A stretch of 64,000 bases of DNA from the NCBI GenBank assembly GCA_013396755.1, contig VWZF01007822.1:704132-768131 (forward strand). Direction: 5' to 3'. The notes beneath the pieces were generated by a model. The model worked only from the letters and a program-made list of their open reading frames with translations. It ran no database searches and was not told the DNA's origin. A program made the position numbers and the translations under genes. Source of the stretch: Sclerurus mexicanus. Its lineage: Eukaryota > Chordata > Aves > Passeriformes > Furnariidae. Of the stretch, positions 51,601 to 59,013 are shown piece after piece (the first letter of the stretch is position 1; the number at the start of each line of letters is the position of its first letter).

Positions 51601-54600
51601 TCATTTAATCTCTGTCTTGGTGTGTCTCAGTGCCAAATTACTCTTGGAAGGAAATTCATTTGGCATTTGCTGGGAAAATAATAAAGAAGTCATTGAGTAT
51701 CTTGCTTATGTTTGTGAAGGCATGGTTTGATGATTGTCTTGAAGAGGTTTCAGTGGTTGCCTTTGTATTATTCTTGGTATAAATTGTTAAATTATTTTTT
51801 AATATGAGGACTGGGTCTCTTGCAGAAATCTTCACAAGTGAAACCTGTGGGAAGTGAAATGGTTACTGGTTTGCAGATCACAAGGAAACTGGTTAATGTA
51901 AGTATGTTGTTGCTTGGGGATATTGGTGTTACAGGGCTGTTACTGATACTTATGGTCCATCTTAAGCTGTTACAGAAGCACTGGATCGTAACCCTTCAGT
52001 TCCTCAGTCCTCTGACTGGATTGTTTATTTAAATGAGCCATCAGACTTCTTAATCACTTCCAGTTAGTCCCTTCCTTTCCTTTGTCTCCTCCCTAAATGT
52101 TTCTGAATGTGAATGACACCTGACAGAAGAGCATTAGTGACAATTAAGTGAAAATGAAAATCTCTATTTGGCTACAGGAGAAAAAGCAGCTTGGCATACC
52201 TTGACCTCTCCTTTGAGAAGGGGGCAGGGTAAGCTCAGCCCAAGGTTTTGCCTGCTGAGCAGTGCCGTGAATACACTGCTCTGCTAGGCCAGCCAGCCAG
52301 AGTTGTGTGAGGGGCTGGGAATGGGGTCTCTGGAGCTAGGAAAGAATGGGGGAGTACTGAAAGGGTGACATCAAAGCTACTGGGGGTGTGTAAGGGTCTG
52401 CTTGTGCTTAAGTAAGCACACAGGTATATCTGTGAAAGAGGCAAAGAAGCAAGTTCTTCAGACACCCGGAGACATGGAAAAAACCTGGAATTTTTGAAAT
52501 GGGGTGGTAAGAATTGAGTTCATTGCAGGGGGTGTTTGAGCAGAAATTCATACTGCAGCCACTGTCATGTGGGTTACAGTTTCTGGACTGGTTTTCAATG
52601 TCTAGAATTCAGTGGATGGATTGAAATACAATGTGGTGACCATGTACATATGTGACACAGAATTTGAGAGTCATGAACACTTGTTTTAAACAGAAGTAAT
52701 TCCATGGCCAAGTTCAAACTCCTTGGTAGACATAGAAGATCTGGGGTGCAGGGATGGGTAGCTGATGGACAGTGTCCTTGTACTTCAGTTTCCCAGGGCA
52801 ATTCTGTGTAGTGGATAAGGGCACAAGCAAATTGTCACTGGATGCAGTGTGGGATAAGTGGCAACTTTAGCATTTGTGTGTCTATGTTTGGCAAAATTTT
52901 CTAGTTCTCAAAAAAGTCAGAGTTCTTAATTAGATAAATTATAAATTAGATAAATTTTCTCATCTGCTAACTGTGACAATAATGCATCCTTCTCTTAGGA
53001 TCCTACTTTCAAACCATGCCAGATGAAGACCCATTTTGTACTTCCCTTCCCAGTGAACTATATTGGGGAATGCGTTCGAACAGTTCCTTACACGGCTGCA
53101 GACTATGCAAGGTGGGAAGCAGAACATCAGGAAATTTCTCTATGTGCTGCATAGCACAAAACAGAATGGGAAATGTTGGGCTGACTGCAGAAAATGGAGT
53201 GTTGATAGAAAATGATTGGCAGTGCATTTGTCATAAAATCTGTACGAAGCAACTGTTGCATGGCTGGGTCCAGAGATGCCCTGTAAATGCTGAGATGAAG
53301 TAATGAGGGGCTGCTATCCTCTAACTTCAGGTAAACAGCCCTGCCTACCTGGGTGTGTCCTGAGTTTACAATCCTATTGCATGTAACAGATCTTAGGATG
53401 CTGCTCTCATATTCATTACAGTGAAATAAACAGAAATAGTCAAGGAGTATTCCAGAGCAGTGCCCCTCTTACAGTGATGTCACATTATTCAGCTATTATT
53501 AAATATTGAGCATTGCTATTGTTACTGTTGTAAATTACAAGAAGCAATGCATTGCAAATGGGGATCCTGGGGAACTCTAGAGGAAGTTGAGGATAGTACT
53601 GTTGTCCAATTCACTGAACATCTTTGCTGTTGCTCTTTCTCTCCTTCCAGCCTTCGAATTCTTGCACGGTTGATGACAGCTAAATTCCTACATACGGAAA
53701 TCAGAGAGAAAGGAGGGGCTTATGGTGGAGGTGCTAAACTTAGTCACAATGGCATATTCACTTTCTACTCCTACAGGTAACAGTGGGTTTGTTCTTTCCT
53801 GTTCATGGCTGAGGAGAGCACTGATTGCACTTGGCTGTATCTTATTTTTGACTTAATTGTAGCTCTCTTTCAAGGTGAAGTGAAATAGAAGGAATGAAAT
53901 AACAAGAAAGTGATTCAGTGCTGATGATGTTAGATTAATTGCTTAATAAACCCTTCCTTCCTTGGTGTCTTTGGGAAAGCCTCATTTATCCCTCCTGGTA
54001 GCAACCACTGTTGCATATCTGTACTTCAGTATTTACTGCCTTGGTACCAGATTTATGTAAAACTGGGTTTCGCTTGTTTCATCCTGGGTTGAGGAGGCCC
54101 TAAAAAAGGGAATTTCAAGACTGTTCTAAATCTGAGACCAAGAAGTAGGATGGCCATGTTCCATAAGGTTATGCAGCATCCTTCAGTAACTGCTTCGTTG
54201 ATTCACTGGAGGTTCAGCAGAAAGCATTGTTGGTGATGAGCTAGAACTGTTTTCTCCTTCTTTTTTGCCAGCCCAAAGCAACTACCTTGCATTGGGCTCA
54301 CCAAAGCACTTTCAGATGGAATTTGAACTGGAGGTGATAAAAAGTAGTTGCAATCTCCACTAGAAATGTTCTGTGGCTGGAGTTTTGGCTTAAATAGTTT
54401 TCCTAGCCCAAAGGCAGCCTAGCACCGTGCTTGGTCAGGATTCCTAACTGAAGTTTGAGCAGCTTTGTCTCTCTGTGAAGCTTCAGTGTAGTAGGTCTTG
54501 TCCTGGCAGTAATCCTTAACTTGCCAGTAGTTGTTAACTTGTGGCACCTGTTTTACAGAGAGCAAAAACAGGTGTAGCAGGAAAGACAACTTGGAGAAGA

Positions 54601-57446
54601 TAGGGCATATCATAAATATTACTGGTGTGGGTAGTAACGGCAGACATGTTTACTGAGCTGCTGCAGCAGATTGATAGTGCACTGTGAGCATTGCTGGCTT
54701 TCCTGACCCTCTCTTATTTGACCAGGTCTCTGCACACTGTCTTGGAACTACTTATAGGCAACTGAACTGCACCTGTGTATTTCAAATTCTAAATCTGTGT
54801 GGTTTGTAACACTAGTTTCTTCTGGGAAAAAAAATCAAACCCAAGCAACCCCAAAACCTCTCCTGTACATAAAAAGGAAGATTGCAATTTATTCTTCCCT
54901 GTGCATGTTTGTGTGATGCATAGTAAATTATGAATGAAATGAGAACACAGCAATTTTGGTTTTTCATTTTCTAAGACTGAAGTAATTAAGTTTTCTTTTT
55001 CTTCTTAGAGACCCAAATTCTTTAGCCACCTTGAAAACATTTGAAAAAGCAGTTGAATGGGCCAAATCTGGAGAATTCACACAACAAGATATTGATGAAG
55101 CTAAGCTAGCAGTGTTTGCTGCTGTGGATGCACCAGTAGCTCCTTCAGATAAAGGTATATTCTCACCAGCCTCCCAGAACTGCCATGGTTAAGTTTAAAG
55201 GGAAGAAAATAGTTACTTTGCTAAACTGTGTCAGATGATAAAATTTGTACTAGGCAGATGTAAGATAACTGCAGTTTCAATTAAGCAGTCTGTTCCTGTT
55301 GCTCCCTTTCAGAAACATCACCTGCACTCAGGGTTCTCTGCTGAACTTTTCATATTCATACTGCTCCTTGATGTCAGGTGCATACAGGTGGAGGAGGAGG
55401 GAGATGGAGGAAACAACATTAAGTTTGGAAAGGACATTAAATGCAAACAAATAGGAAGAAATGCTGTCCTCTGATTCAAGGAAAAGCTGAAGGATTATTT
55501 TCCTGAGACAAGCAGGCATATTGGCTGTGACTGTCACTAGCCTTTTGTGAACGTTTTCTGAGCATAGAAGTCTGTCTACTGGGGTGGAGGGTGTTATCTT
55601 CTTTACATATCTGCACACGCCTGATACCTTGGTAGTATCTTCCCATCTTTTCAGTTTATTGACATGTTGCTTTGCTTTCCCCCCTTTTCCCTCCCTCCCC
55701 CGTTCTCAGCTGAATTTCAGTCCCAAACTTGCAGAGTTAGAATACATTCCCTTCCTATACATAAAGGAATTACAAGGTTAAGATAAGTGTTATTTTAAAA
55801 TGTGCTCGTATTAACACTAACTTACTAAAGAAGAAAAGTTCAAATGAAGCTGACTTCTAGCTGACAGAATCTGGTTTTGGTCTGTGCAATTGAAAAGTAA
55901 TCGGTATGAGGTGCACACAAGTGCAATGCCTGCACATTGGGTGTTGGTGTTAGTGAGGGATGATGAATGCTCTTTGGCATTTGAACACAGATCTTAACAG
56001 AGCGATGGCAAACTCTGTGGAACACTGAATAGGAGAACACTGTTCCACAGGCCTGGGAACTGGTGCAGAGAGAATGCATGTCCCTTCACGCTGTTACTTC
56101 ATTTCAGTCACTCGGCCCTGCACAAACACTTGAACAGCCTTACCTGGCTGGGAAGTCAGCCCTGCCTTGGGCAGGAGCTTGGACTAGTTGACAGAAGTCC
56201 TTCTAATCCACCTTTTTTCCCCTATGCTTATGCACCTGACAGAAACCTTTTCTACGATTATTTTGGAGTTCTCTGGTTGCTAAGGAGCCATAATATTAAA
56301 ATACTATAGGCAAGGATTCCAACAAAAGCATTAAAGCATTTGTATGCAGATTTCTGTGTATAGTACAAAAAGGTGATCAAACCTTCACATGGCACATATA
56401 TCACGATTGCAAATTGCAAGAGTTCTAAAAACAAGCTTTATGAAATGCAGTTTGCAGCTGCTTGGAAAGTAGAATGAATTATGTCTAAGTTTGCCAGACC
56501 ATTATGTTCAGATTTTTGACAAACTAAATTCCTTGCAAGAACAGAATGTGTTTTTTGTATTTTTACTAAATAGGAGACTTACTGCCTCAGGCCAGTTCTA
56601 ACCTTTGATGTGTGATTCAGTTACTCTGTCAGAACAATGGCCTGAGGGTAGTCTCTGTTCTGGTTGTAGTTTGCACTCCTTCCTGCACTTGGTTGTGACT
56701 GAGATTCCAGTAAATGTGTGATTTTGTTTTCTTTTCCCTAGGAATGGGTCAATTCTTGTATGGGATTTCAGATGAAATGAAGCAGTTGCACAGAGAACAA
56801 CTTTTTGCTGTCAAGAGAGAGAACCTTGTTGATGTATCAAACAAGTAAGCCTGTACTCAATTCAGGAAAATGCTGACTTGAAAAACAGAGCAAAAAGCTA
56901 ATATTTAGAAGAATTTGTGGAAGTTATCATACTTAAGTTTTTGGATTTCTTCCCCGATCCTTCATCCTCCTTTCACTACTTTTGTAACCTAGAAAGAGAC
57001 ATGATAATTATATTGTGCTTATTGTATTCTGCATTGTAGCAGATGTAGCTCCCTCCTACATTCTGAATTTGTGGGAGATAGTTTCTGGACCTTTCGTAAG
57101 TAAAACAAACTGGAGTATCAGTAGTATACTCCCTACGTGAGCTGGTTCTACTAGACTTGTACCATTTTGTGTCTGACTTCTAAATTGCATTGTAGACATA
57201 AGAAATCCACCACTGCAGAGTAAACACTAACAAGTTGTACGTATCAGAAGAGACCTTTTCCTGAGATGAAAATATTTTTAACTTGTATAGCAGAGCTATG
57301 GCTAACTGAATCCACCAGCCTCTCACTTGTTTATGGTTTTTTTTTTTTGCAGGTATCTTGCAGCTGGGAAGAGCACTCGTGGTCAAGCTGTACTTGGCCC
57401 AGAGAACACAGATATCACCAAAGATCCCTCATGGGTCAAACGATGA
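30607..57446 (+). CDS. PITRM1: Pitrilysin metallopeptidase 1 (presequence protease, mitochondrial), complete 27-exon coding region
   Basis: An ATP-independent zinc protease of the M16C family that degrades cleaved targeting presequences and other unfolded peptides, including amyloid-beta, in the mitochondrial matrix. Coding exons are: 30607-30644, 31397-31499, 32273-32379, 32952-33103, 33545-33659, 33756-33852, 34248-34408, 35645-35771, 36511-36599, 37129-37257, 39031-39144, 39567-39663, 42663-42797, 44766-44904, 46319-46435, 47486-47618, 48311-48431, 49209-49285, 49584-49749, 49860-49960, 50927-51047, 51826-51897, 52999-53111, 53651-53776, 55009-55154, 56742-56844, 57353-57446. All junctions are GT-AG with matching phases (exon 2's acceptor touches an N). 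The total is 3,093 nt, or 1,030 residues against 1,037 in human. Visible features are an Arg-rich N-terminal presequence, the inverted zinc motif H98-I-L-E101-H102 with third ligand E199, substrate-site R893 and Y899 in the C-terminal half, and Cys113 and Cys550 matching the human redox pair. No stop or frameshift was found. Confidence 0.97.
30677..30677. other. Single N, likely assembly gap in intron 1
   Basis: The sequence changes abruptly from exon 1 donor flank (GC-rich) to a copy of sequence that starts 969 bases upstream. This is best read as a contig join of unknown true size. Confidence 0.85.
30678..31392 (+). repeat. Duplicated 715-bp block, copy B, bounded by Ns (probable false duplication)
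   Basis: A near-identical copy of 29709-30423 occupying almost all of PITRM1 intron 1. It starts right after the N at 30677 and stops right before the N at 31393, and it is cut off just before the tandem repeats and exon 1. The gap-to-gap placement points to a redundant contig (other haplotype or a repeated assembly of a GC-rich region) rather than a biological duplication, though a real tandem duplication is not excluded. Confidence 0.9.
31393..31393. other. Single N, likely assembly gap before PITRM1 exon 2
   Basis: It sits three bases before the exon 2 boundary, so the acceptor's polypyrimidine tract and branch point are missing from the assembly. Confidence 0.85.
31397..31499 (+). CDS. 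PITRM1: PITRM1 exon 2
   Basis: Residues 13-47, with blocks SWRWKS and [19 protein letters not shown] that match the human protein (ERALQYKLGDKIHGFTVNQ). The start is placed after the CAG at 31394-31396 because it restores the phase from exon 1. A later AG at 31411-31412 would also keep frame, so the exact boundary next to the gap is tentative. The donor is 'cag|gtgagc'. Confidence 0.85.
32273..32379 (+). CDS. PITRM1: PITRM1 exon 3
   Basis: Residues 48-83 ([20 protein letters not shown] and on to the DSNNLFS block), the first strands of the N-terminal M16 domain. Preceded by 'ttccaatgcag' and followed by 'gtaaaa'. Confidence 0.96.
32952..33103 (+). CDS. PITRM1: PITRM1 exon 4 (catalytic zinc motif)
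   Basis: Residues 83-134. It carries the inverted zinc-binding motif H98-I-L-E101-H102, where both His bind zinc and Glu is the general base. It also carries Cys113, the equivalent of human Cys119, which forms a regulatory disulfide. The flanking block [12 protein letters not shown] is invariant in the family as I know it. Confidence 0.98.
33545..33659 (+). CDS. PITRM1: PITRM1 exon 5
   Basis: Residues 134-172, including [20 protein letters not shown] and the LDFW end. Part of the N-terminal catalytic domain following the zinc motif. Acceptor 'tatgcag', donor 'ctg|gtaaga'. Confidence 0.97.
33756..33852 (+). CDS. PITRM1: PITRM1 exon 6 (third zinc ligand)
   Basis: Residues 172-204. The block VFNEMKGAF holds Glu199, the third zinc ligand (human Glu205 by alignment). 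Only 96 bases of intron separate it from exon 5. Confidence 0.97.
34248..34408 (+). CDS. PITRM1: PITRM1 exon 7
   Basis: Residues 205-258, with the highly conserved [20 protein letters not shown] and [10 protein letters not shown] blocks of the catalytic half. Confidence 0.98.
35645..35771 (+). CDS. PITRM1: PITRM1 exon 8
   Basis: Residues 258-300, starting [20 protein letters not shown]. Its last third ([15 protein letters not shown]) is the less conserved stretch, as in other vertebrates. Ends in 'gcct|gtaagt'. Confidence 0.97.
35802..35802. other. Single N in intron 8
   Basis: An ambiguous base or small gap in an A/C-rich stretch shortly after the exon 8 donor. Unlike the Ns at 30677 and 31393 it has no duplicated flank. 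Confidence 0.7.
36511..36599 (+). CDS. PITRM1: PITRM1 exon 9
   Basis: Residues 301-330 ([18 protein letters not shown]). Start of the second M16-type domain of the N-terminal half. Confidence 0.97.
37129..37257 (+). CDS. PITRM1: PITRM1 exon 10
   Basis: Residues 330-373 ([35 protein letters not shown]). The second M16-type domain, with the NSPFYKALI block conserved in presequence proteases. Confidence 0.98.
38910..38934 (+). repeat. (TG)n-type microsatellite in PITRM1 intron 10
   Basis: An interrupted run of TG/TATG units about 100 bases before exon 11. Confidence 0.8.
39031..39144 (+). CDS. PITRM1: PITRM1 exon 11
   Basis: Residues 373-411 ([18 protein letters not shown]). The open frame extends upstream across the acceptor at 39030, but only the part after 'ttctag' matches the family and keeps phase. 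Confidence 0.97.
39231..39257 (+). repeat. (TA)n microsatellite in PITRM1 intron 11
   Basis: About ten TA units with one CA interruption, shortly after exon 11. Confidence 0.85.
39567..39663 (+). CDS. PITRM1: PITRM1 exon 12
   Basis: Residues 411-443 ([28 protein letters not shown]). Followed by a 3-kb intron that contains the nested CR1/LTR cluster. Confidence 0.97.
40826..40984 (-). mobile_element. CR1 fragment, ORF2 region, antisense in PITRM1 intron 12
   Basis: Read on the minus strand, the blocks corresponding to 'ttccttatgcattgaatag', 'ggccatccagctgattcc' and 'gggactgtcaaaggtttt' follow the avian CR1 ORF2 region. The fragment ends where an opposite-strand CR1 piece begins, so two CR1 insertions adjoin here. 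Confidence 0.6.
40988..41049 (+). mobile_element. CR1 3' region, left part, interrupted by an LTR
   Basis: The stretch 'ttcaggaaaaagctcttcac', 'agagagagtggtaaagcact' matches the CR1 3' region. It stops at 'ctctccaag' and resumes after the LTR at 41616, so the LTR is the younger insertion. Confidence 0.8.
41050..41615 (+). mobile_element. Solo LTR, ERVL-like, copy 2, with 5-bp target duplication
   Basis: A 566-bp element starting TGT and ending ACA, flanked on both sides by CCAAG (41045-41049 and 41616-41620). Five-base target duplications are usual for ERVL-type elements. It shares many blocks with the LTR at 20392-20981 and is in the same orientation. No internal viral sequence is present, so it is a solo LTR left by recombination. 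It lies in PITRM1 intron 12 in the sense direction and includes an LTR poly(A)-type region, but the annotated splice sites around it are intact. Confidence 0.88.
41616..41750 (+). mobile_element. CR1 3' region, right part after the LTR
   Basis: It continues the CR1 broken at 41049: 'gaagtgctcatggccccaag', 'gtttggacaatgctcttag' and 'acatggttaaacttttagg'. The terminal short repeats are decayed. Confidence 0.75.
42663..42797 (+). CDS. PITRM1: PITRM1 exon 13
   Basis: Residues 444-488 ([36 protein letters not shown]). Exactly 45 codons in phase 0, between 'cccattcag' and 'gtaggc'. Confidence 0.97.
43405..43530 (+). repeat. G/T-rich low-complexity tract in intron 13
   Basis: About 125 bases of GGTTT, GTTTT and TTG units with no other composition. 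The opposite strand gives an artificial Asn/Lys/Thr-rich open frame that should not be called a gene. Confidence 0.8.
44766..44904 (+). CDS. PITRM1: PITRM1 exon 14 (start of interdomain linker)
   Basis: Residues 489-535. After [17 protein letters not shown] comes a charged, Lys/Glu-rich stretch ([17 protein letters not shown]) that is predicted helical and begins the hairpin linker joining the two enzyme halves. Confidence 0.97.
45237..45605 (-). mobile_element. CR1 retroposon 3' part, antisense in PITRM1 intron 14
   Basis: The left edge 'aaaatcacaggatggtttgg', 'gttggaagagaccgcagagg' is the reverse complement of a CR1 3' end, and the body continues through 'ctctgggcagtctgttccag' and 'agaagctctttctgatactc' to about 45,605. 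The minus-strand open frames here (74 and 83 codons) are CR1 sequence. Confidence 0.88.
46319..46435 (+). CDS. PITRM1: PITRM1 exon 15 (linker, redox cysteine)
   Basis: Residues 535-574. The block [19 protein letters not shown] contains Cys550, which aligns with human Cys556, the partner of Cys119 in the oxidised inactive form. Donor 'cacag|gttggt'. Confidence 0.97.
47486..47618 (+). CDS. PITRM1: PITRM1 exon 16
   Basis: Residues 574-618 ([37 protein letters not shown]). First domain of the C-terminal half. Confidence 0.98.
48311..48431 (+). CDS. PITRM1: PITRM1 exon 17
   Basis: Residues 618-658 ([31 protein letters not shown]). Confidence 0.97.
49209..49285 (+). CDS. PITRM1: PITRM1 exon 18
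   Basis: Residues 659-684 ([25 protein letters not shown]). The donor 'aa|gtacag' is a weaker-looking GT site, but phase and homology fix it. Confidence 0.95.
49584..49749 (+). CDS. PITRM1: PITRM1 exon 19
   Basis: Residues 684-739 ([41 protein letters not shown]). It is followed by the second-shortest intron of the gene, 110 bases. Confidence 0.97.
49860..49960 (+). CDS. PITRM1: PITRM1 exon 20
   Basis: Residues 740-773 ([28 protein letters not shown]). Confidence 0.97.
50927..51047 (+). CDS. PITRM1: PITRM1 exon 21
   Basis: Residues 773-813 ([35 protein letters not shown]). The basic [11 protein letters not shown] stretch is well conserved. Confidence 0.96.
51826..51897 (+). CDS. PITRM1: PITRM1 exon 22 (variable loop)
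   Basis: Residues 814-837. The first part ([14 protein letters not shown]) is the most divergent segment relative to mammals, and the end (RKLV) rejoins the conserved frame. Exactly 24 codons, flanked by 'cttgcag' and 'gtaagt'. Confidence 0.93.
52999..53111 (+). CDS. PITRM1: PITRM1 exon 23
   Basis: Residues 838-875 ([32 protein letters not shown]). The Cys in FKPCQMK replaces a Trp in the human protein. Confidence 0.97.
53651..53776 (+). CDS. PITRM1: PITRM1 exon 24 (substrate-site Arg/Tyr)
   Basis: Residues 875-917. The block [15 protein letters not shown] holds Arg893 and Tyr899, which in M16 proteases reach across the chamber from the C-terminal half to bind and polarise the scissile peptide bond. 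Confidence 0.98.
55009..55154 (+). CDS. PITRM1: PITRM1 exon 25
   Basis: Residues 917-966 ([30 protein letters not shown]). Last full domain segment. Confidence 0.97.
56742..56844 (+). CDS. PITRM1: PITRM1 exon 26
   Basis: Residues 966-1000 ([27 protein letters not shown]). Confidence 0.96.
57353..57446 (+). CDS. PITRM1: PITRM1 exon 27 (C-terminus and stop)
   Basis: Residues 1000-1030, with the conserved VLGPEN and KDPSWV blocks, ending in VKR and TGA. The acceptor has a long T run, 'ttttttttttttgcag'. Confidence 0.96.
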
Positions 57447-57611
57447 CTTGCTGCTGAACACCCTAACAAAAAAGTCAATCTGCATGACTACATCATTAGG
57501 GTTTTTTTAGTAACTTTTAATAGTGCTATGGTCTCCCTGAAAGGTTCATTGCTGTTTTTAACAGTATTAACCAAACCAGTTAGAAGCTGCCCTTCTTGAA
57601 ATAACTGTGTG

Positions 57612-57617
57612 AATAAA
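57612..57617 (+). terminator. PITRM1: PITRM1 poly(A) signal AATAAA
   Basis: A canonical hexamer 166 bases after the stop codon, with a GU-rich stretch ('tgctctgtgtgg') about 40 bases downstream. It implies a short 3' UTR of about 185-190 nt. Other forms using later signals are possible. Confidence 0.75.
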
Positions 57618-57639
57618 TTTCTAACCATACAGTATTTGA

Positions 57640-58480
57640 GAGCAAGAATTATATGCTCTGTGTGGCCAAGACAGACGTTAATCTTCTACTGAAGCCTCAC
57701 TCCTCCAATTACATATGAATACTATATAAATGAAATATTTTTGTATATGTAAAACTCTAGTTTTAAATGGTGTCTGAAATCATGTTTGCTGTTGGATATA
57801 TAAAGAACTGTCTCTCACACTGATGTATTTCATTTTGTTGTGTGATAATTTCAGCTTCCTTTGCATAAGCCACCTACAGCCAGAGGAGTCTGTAACAGTA
57901 CAGTCCCCCTCCTGTCAAGCTGAGTGTGTAGTGAACTGCAGTGCAGTGGGCGAATCCATAATGAATCAGGGGACAGTCTATTTTAAGTTTAACTTAGCTT
58001 GCCAATTTGAGCAGCATTCAGTCATATTTTGGTATGACAGGGCTTAGCATGTAACTTCTTGTCAAGGTCCAGTTAACATAAGTTGGCATGAGGAAATGTT
58101 TTCAGGTCTTTGTCAGCCTAATTTCAAAAATCACATTACCCTTTTTGATGATTGTGGTGGTTTTTTTAATAGTCCTGAAGAAGCTCTGAGAAAAAAGAAA
58201 AATCAAGCAAAGACCAGGTTCCACCCTTCTGAATCTCAAGTTGTTAAAAGGTTTTCCTCCCCACTCCCACCCCTAAGACAGTTTTAACATTCTTGTACAA
58301 GGAAAAAGGATTCCTGAAGAAGCAGTGAGAAATATTTGCCCTGCTGTGACTACTTCCTACAGGGTTAGAGGAGGAAAAGGACAGTTTCTTTTTTCCTTCA
58401 CTGGTGTGTATAGAGAATCCTTCACTAGCTGTAATTTCCTAGTTGTTTAAAAGTAGGTGAACACAATTTGTGACACATGA
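57640..58480. other. Intergenic spacer between convergent PITRM1 and PFKP
   Basis: About 850 bases between the two predicted 3' ends. It contains no repeat or coding sequence that I recognise. The open frames here (63-74 codons) have no homology. Confidence 0.6.
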
Positions 58481-58495
58481 TGTTTGCAACAGTAC

Positions 58496-58501
58496 TTTAT
58501 T
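58496..58501 (-). terminator. PFKP: PFKP poly(A) signal AATAAA (minus strand)
   Basis: TTTATT on the + strand reads AATAAA in the PFKP direction, 361 bases past the stop codon. A TGTG-containing stretch follows it on the minus strand. It is the only canonical hexamer on that strand between here and the stop. Confidence 0.75.
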
Positions 58502-58862
58502 TCACTTCAGGAACATTAAGCACATCCTGTAACTTAACACAAAGCTAGCCATCTACACTTAGTTTTGGGGTGTAAGTACTCTGAAACAAAGTGCAGTAGA
58601 TGAGTAACTTACAGAGTGCATAGAACCGTGTTGCACTTGCTTGTTAAAGGGCAGTATCAGTAACTGGTGCTTTTCCATTAGATGCAAGGGTTTGTTTCAA
58701 ACATAACACACAAACAGGACAAAATCTGGGTGACAGCTGAACATCTTGTTTCACATAAAGTGCTGGAACAATAATTTAAATGTTACAAAACAAAGCTGTA
58801 ACGATTCTAAAGCATTGTTACTCACAATGTGCATCTATGACAACAATCTAAATGTGATGTGT

Positions 58863-59013
58863 TTAGATGGGTGCGGGCACTGCTTCCTTTGGGAGCATGG
58901 CCACATGCTCCAGCTGGCCTGAGTCTGACACATCATAACTAGTCTTGTACTTGGCCAGAATCTTCATCAGTGGTCGCAGCTTCAGCCACCACTGCTCCTT
59001 GGGAATCCTGTGC
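58863..59013 (-). CDS. PFKP: PFKP terminal coding exon
   Basis: It encodes [20 protein letters not shown] and ends [12 protein letters not shown] plus the tail [12 protein letters not shown], then TAA. The tail is longer than, and unlike, the short human ending (QPWSV). The acceptor is 'ttttccccaccag' on the minus strand. The open frame upstream of that AG is intron. Confidence 0.95.
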
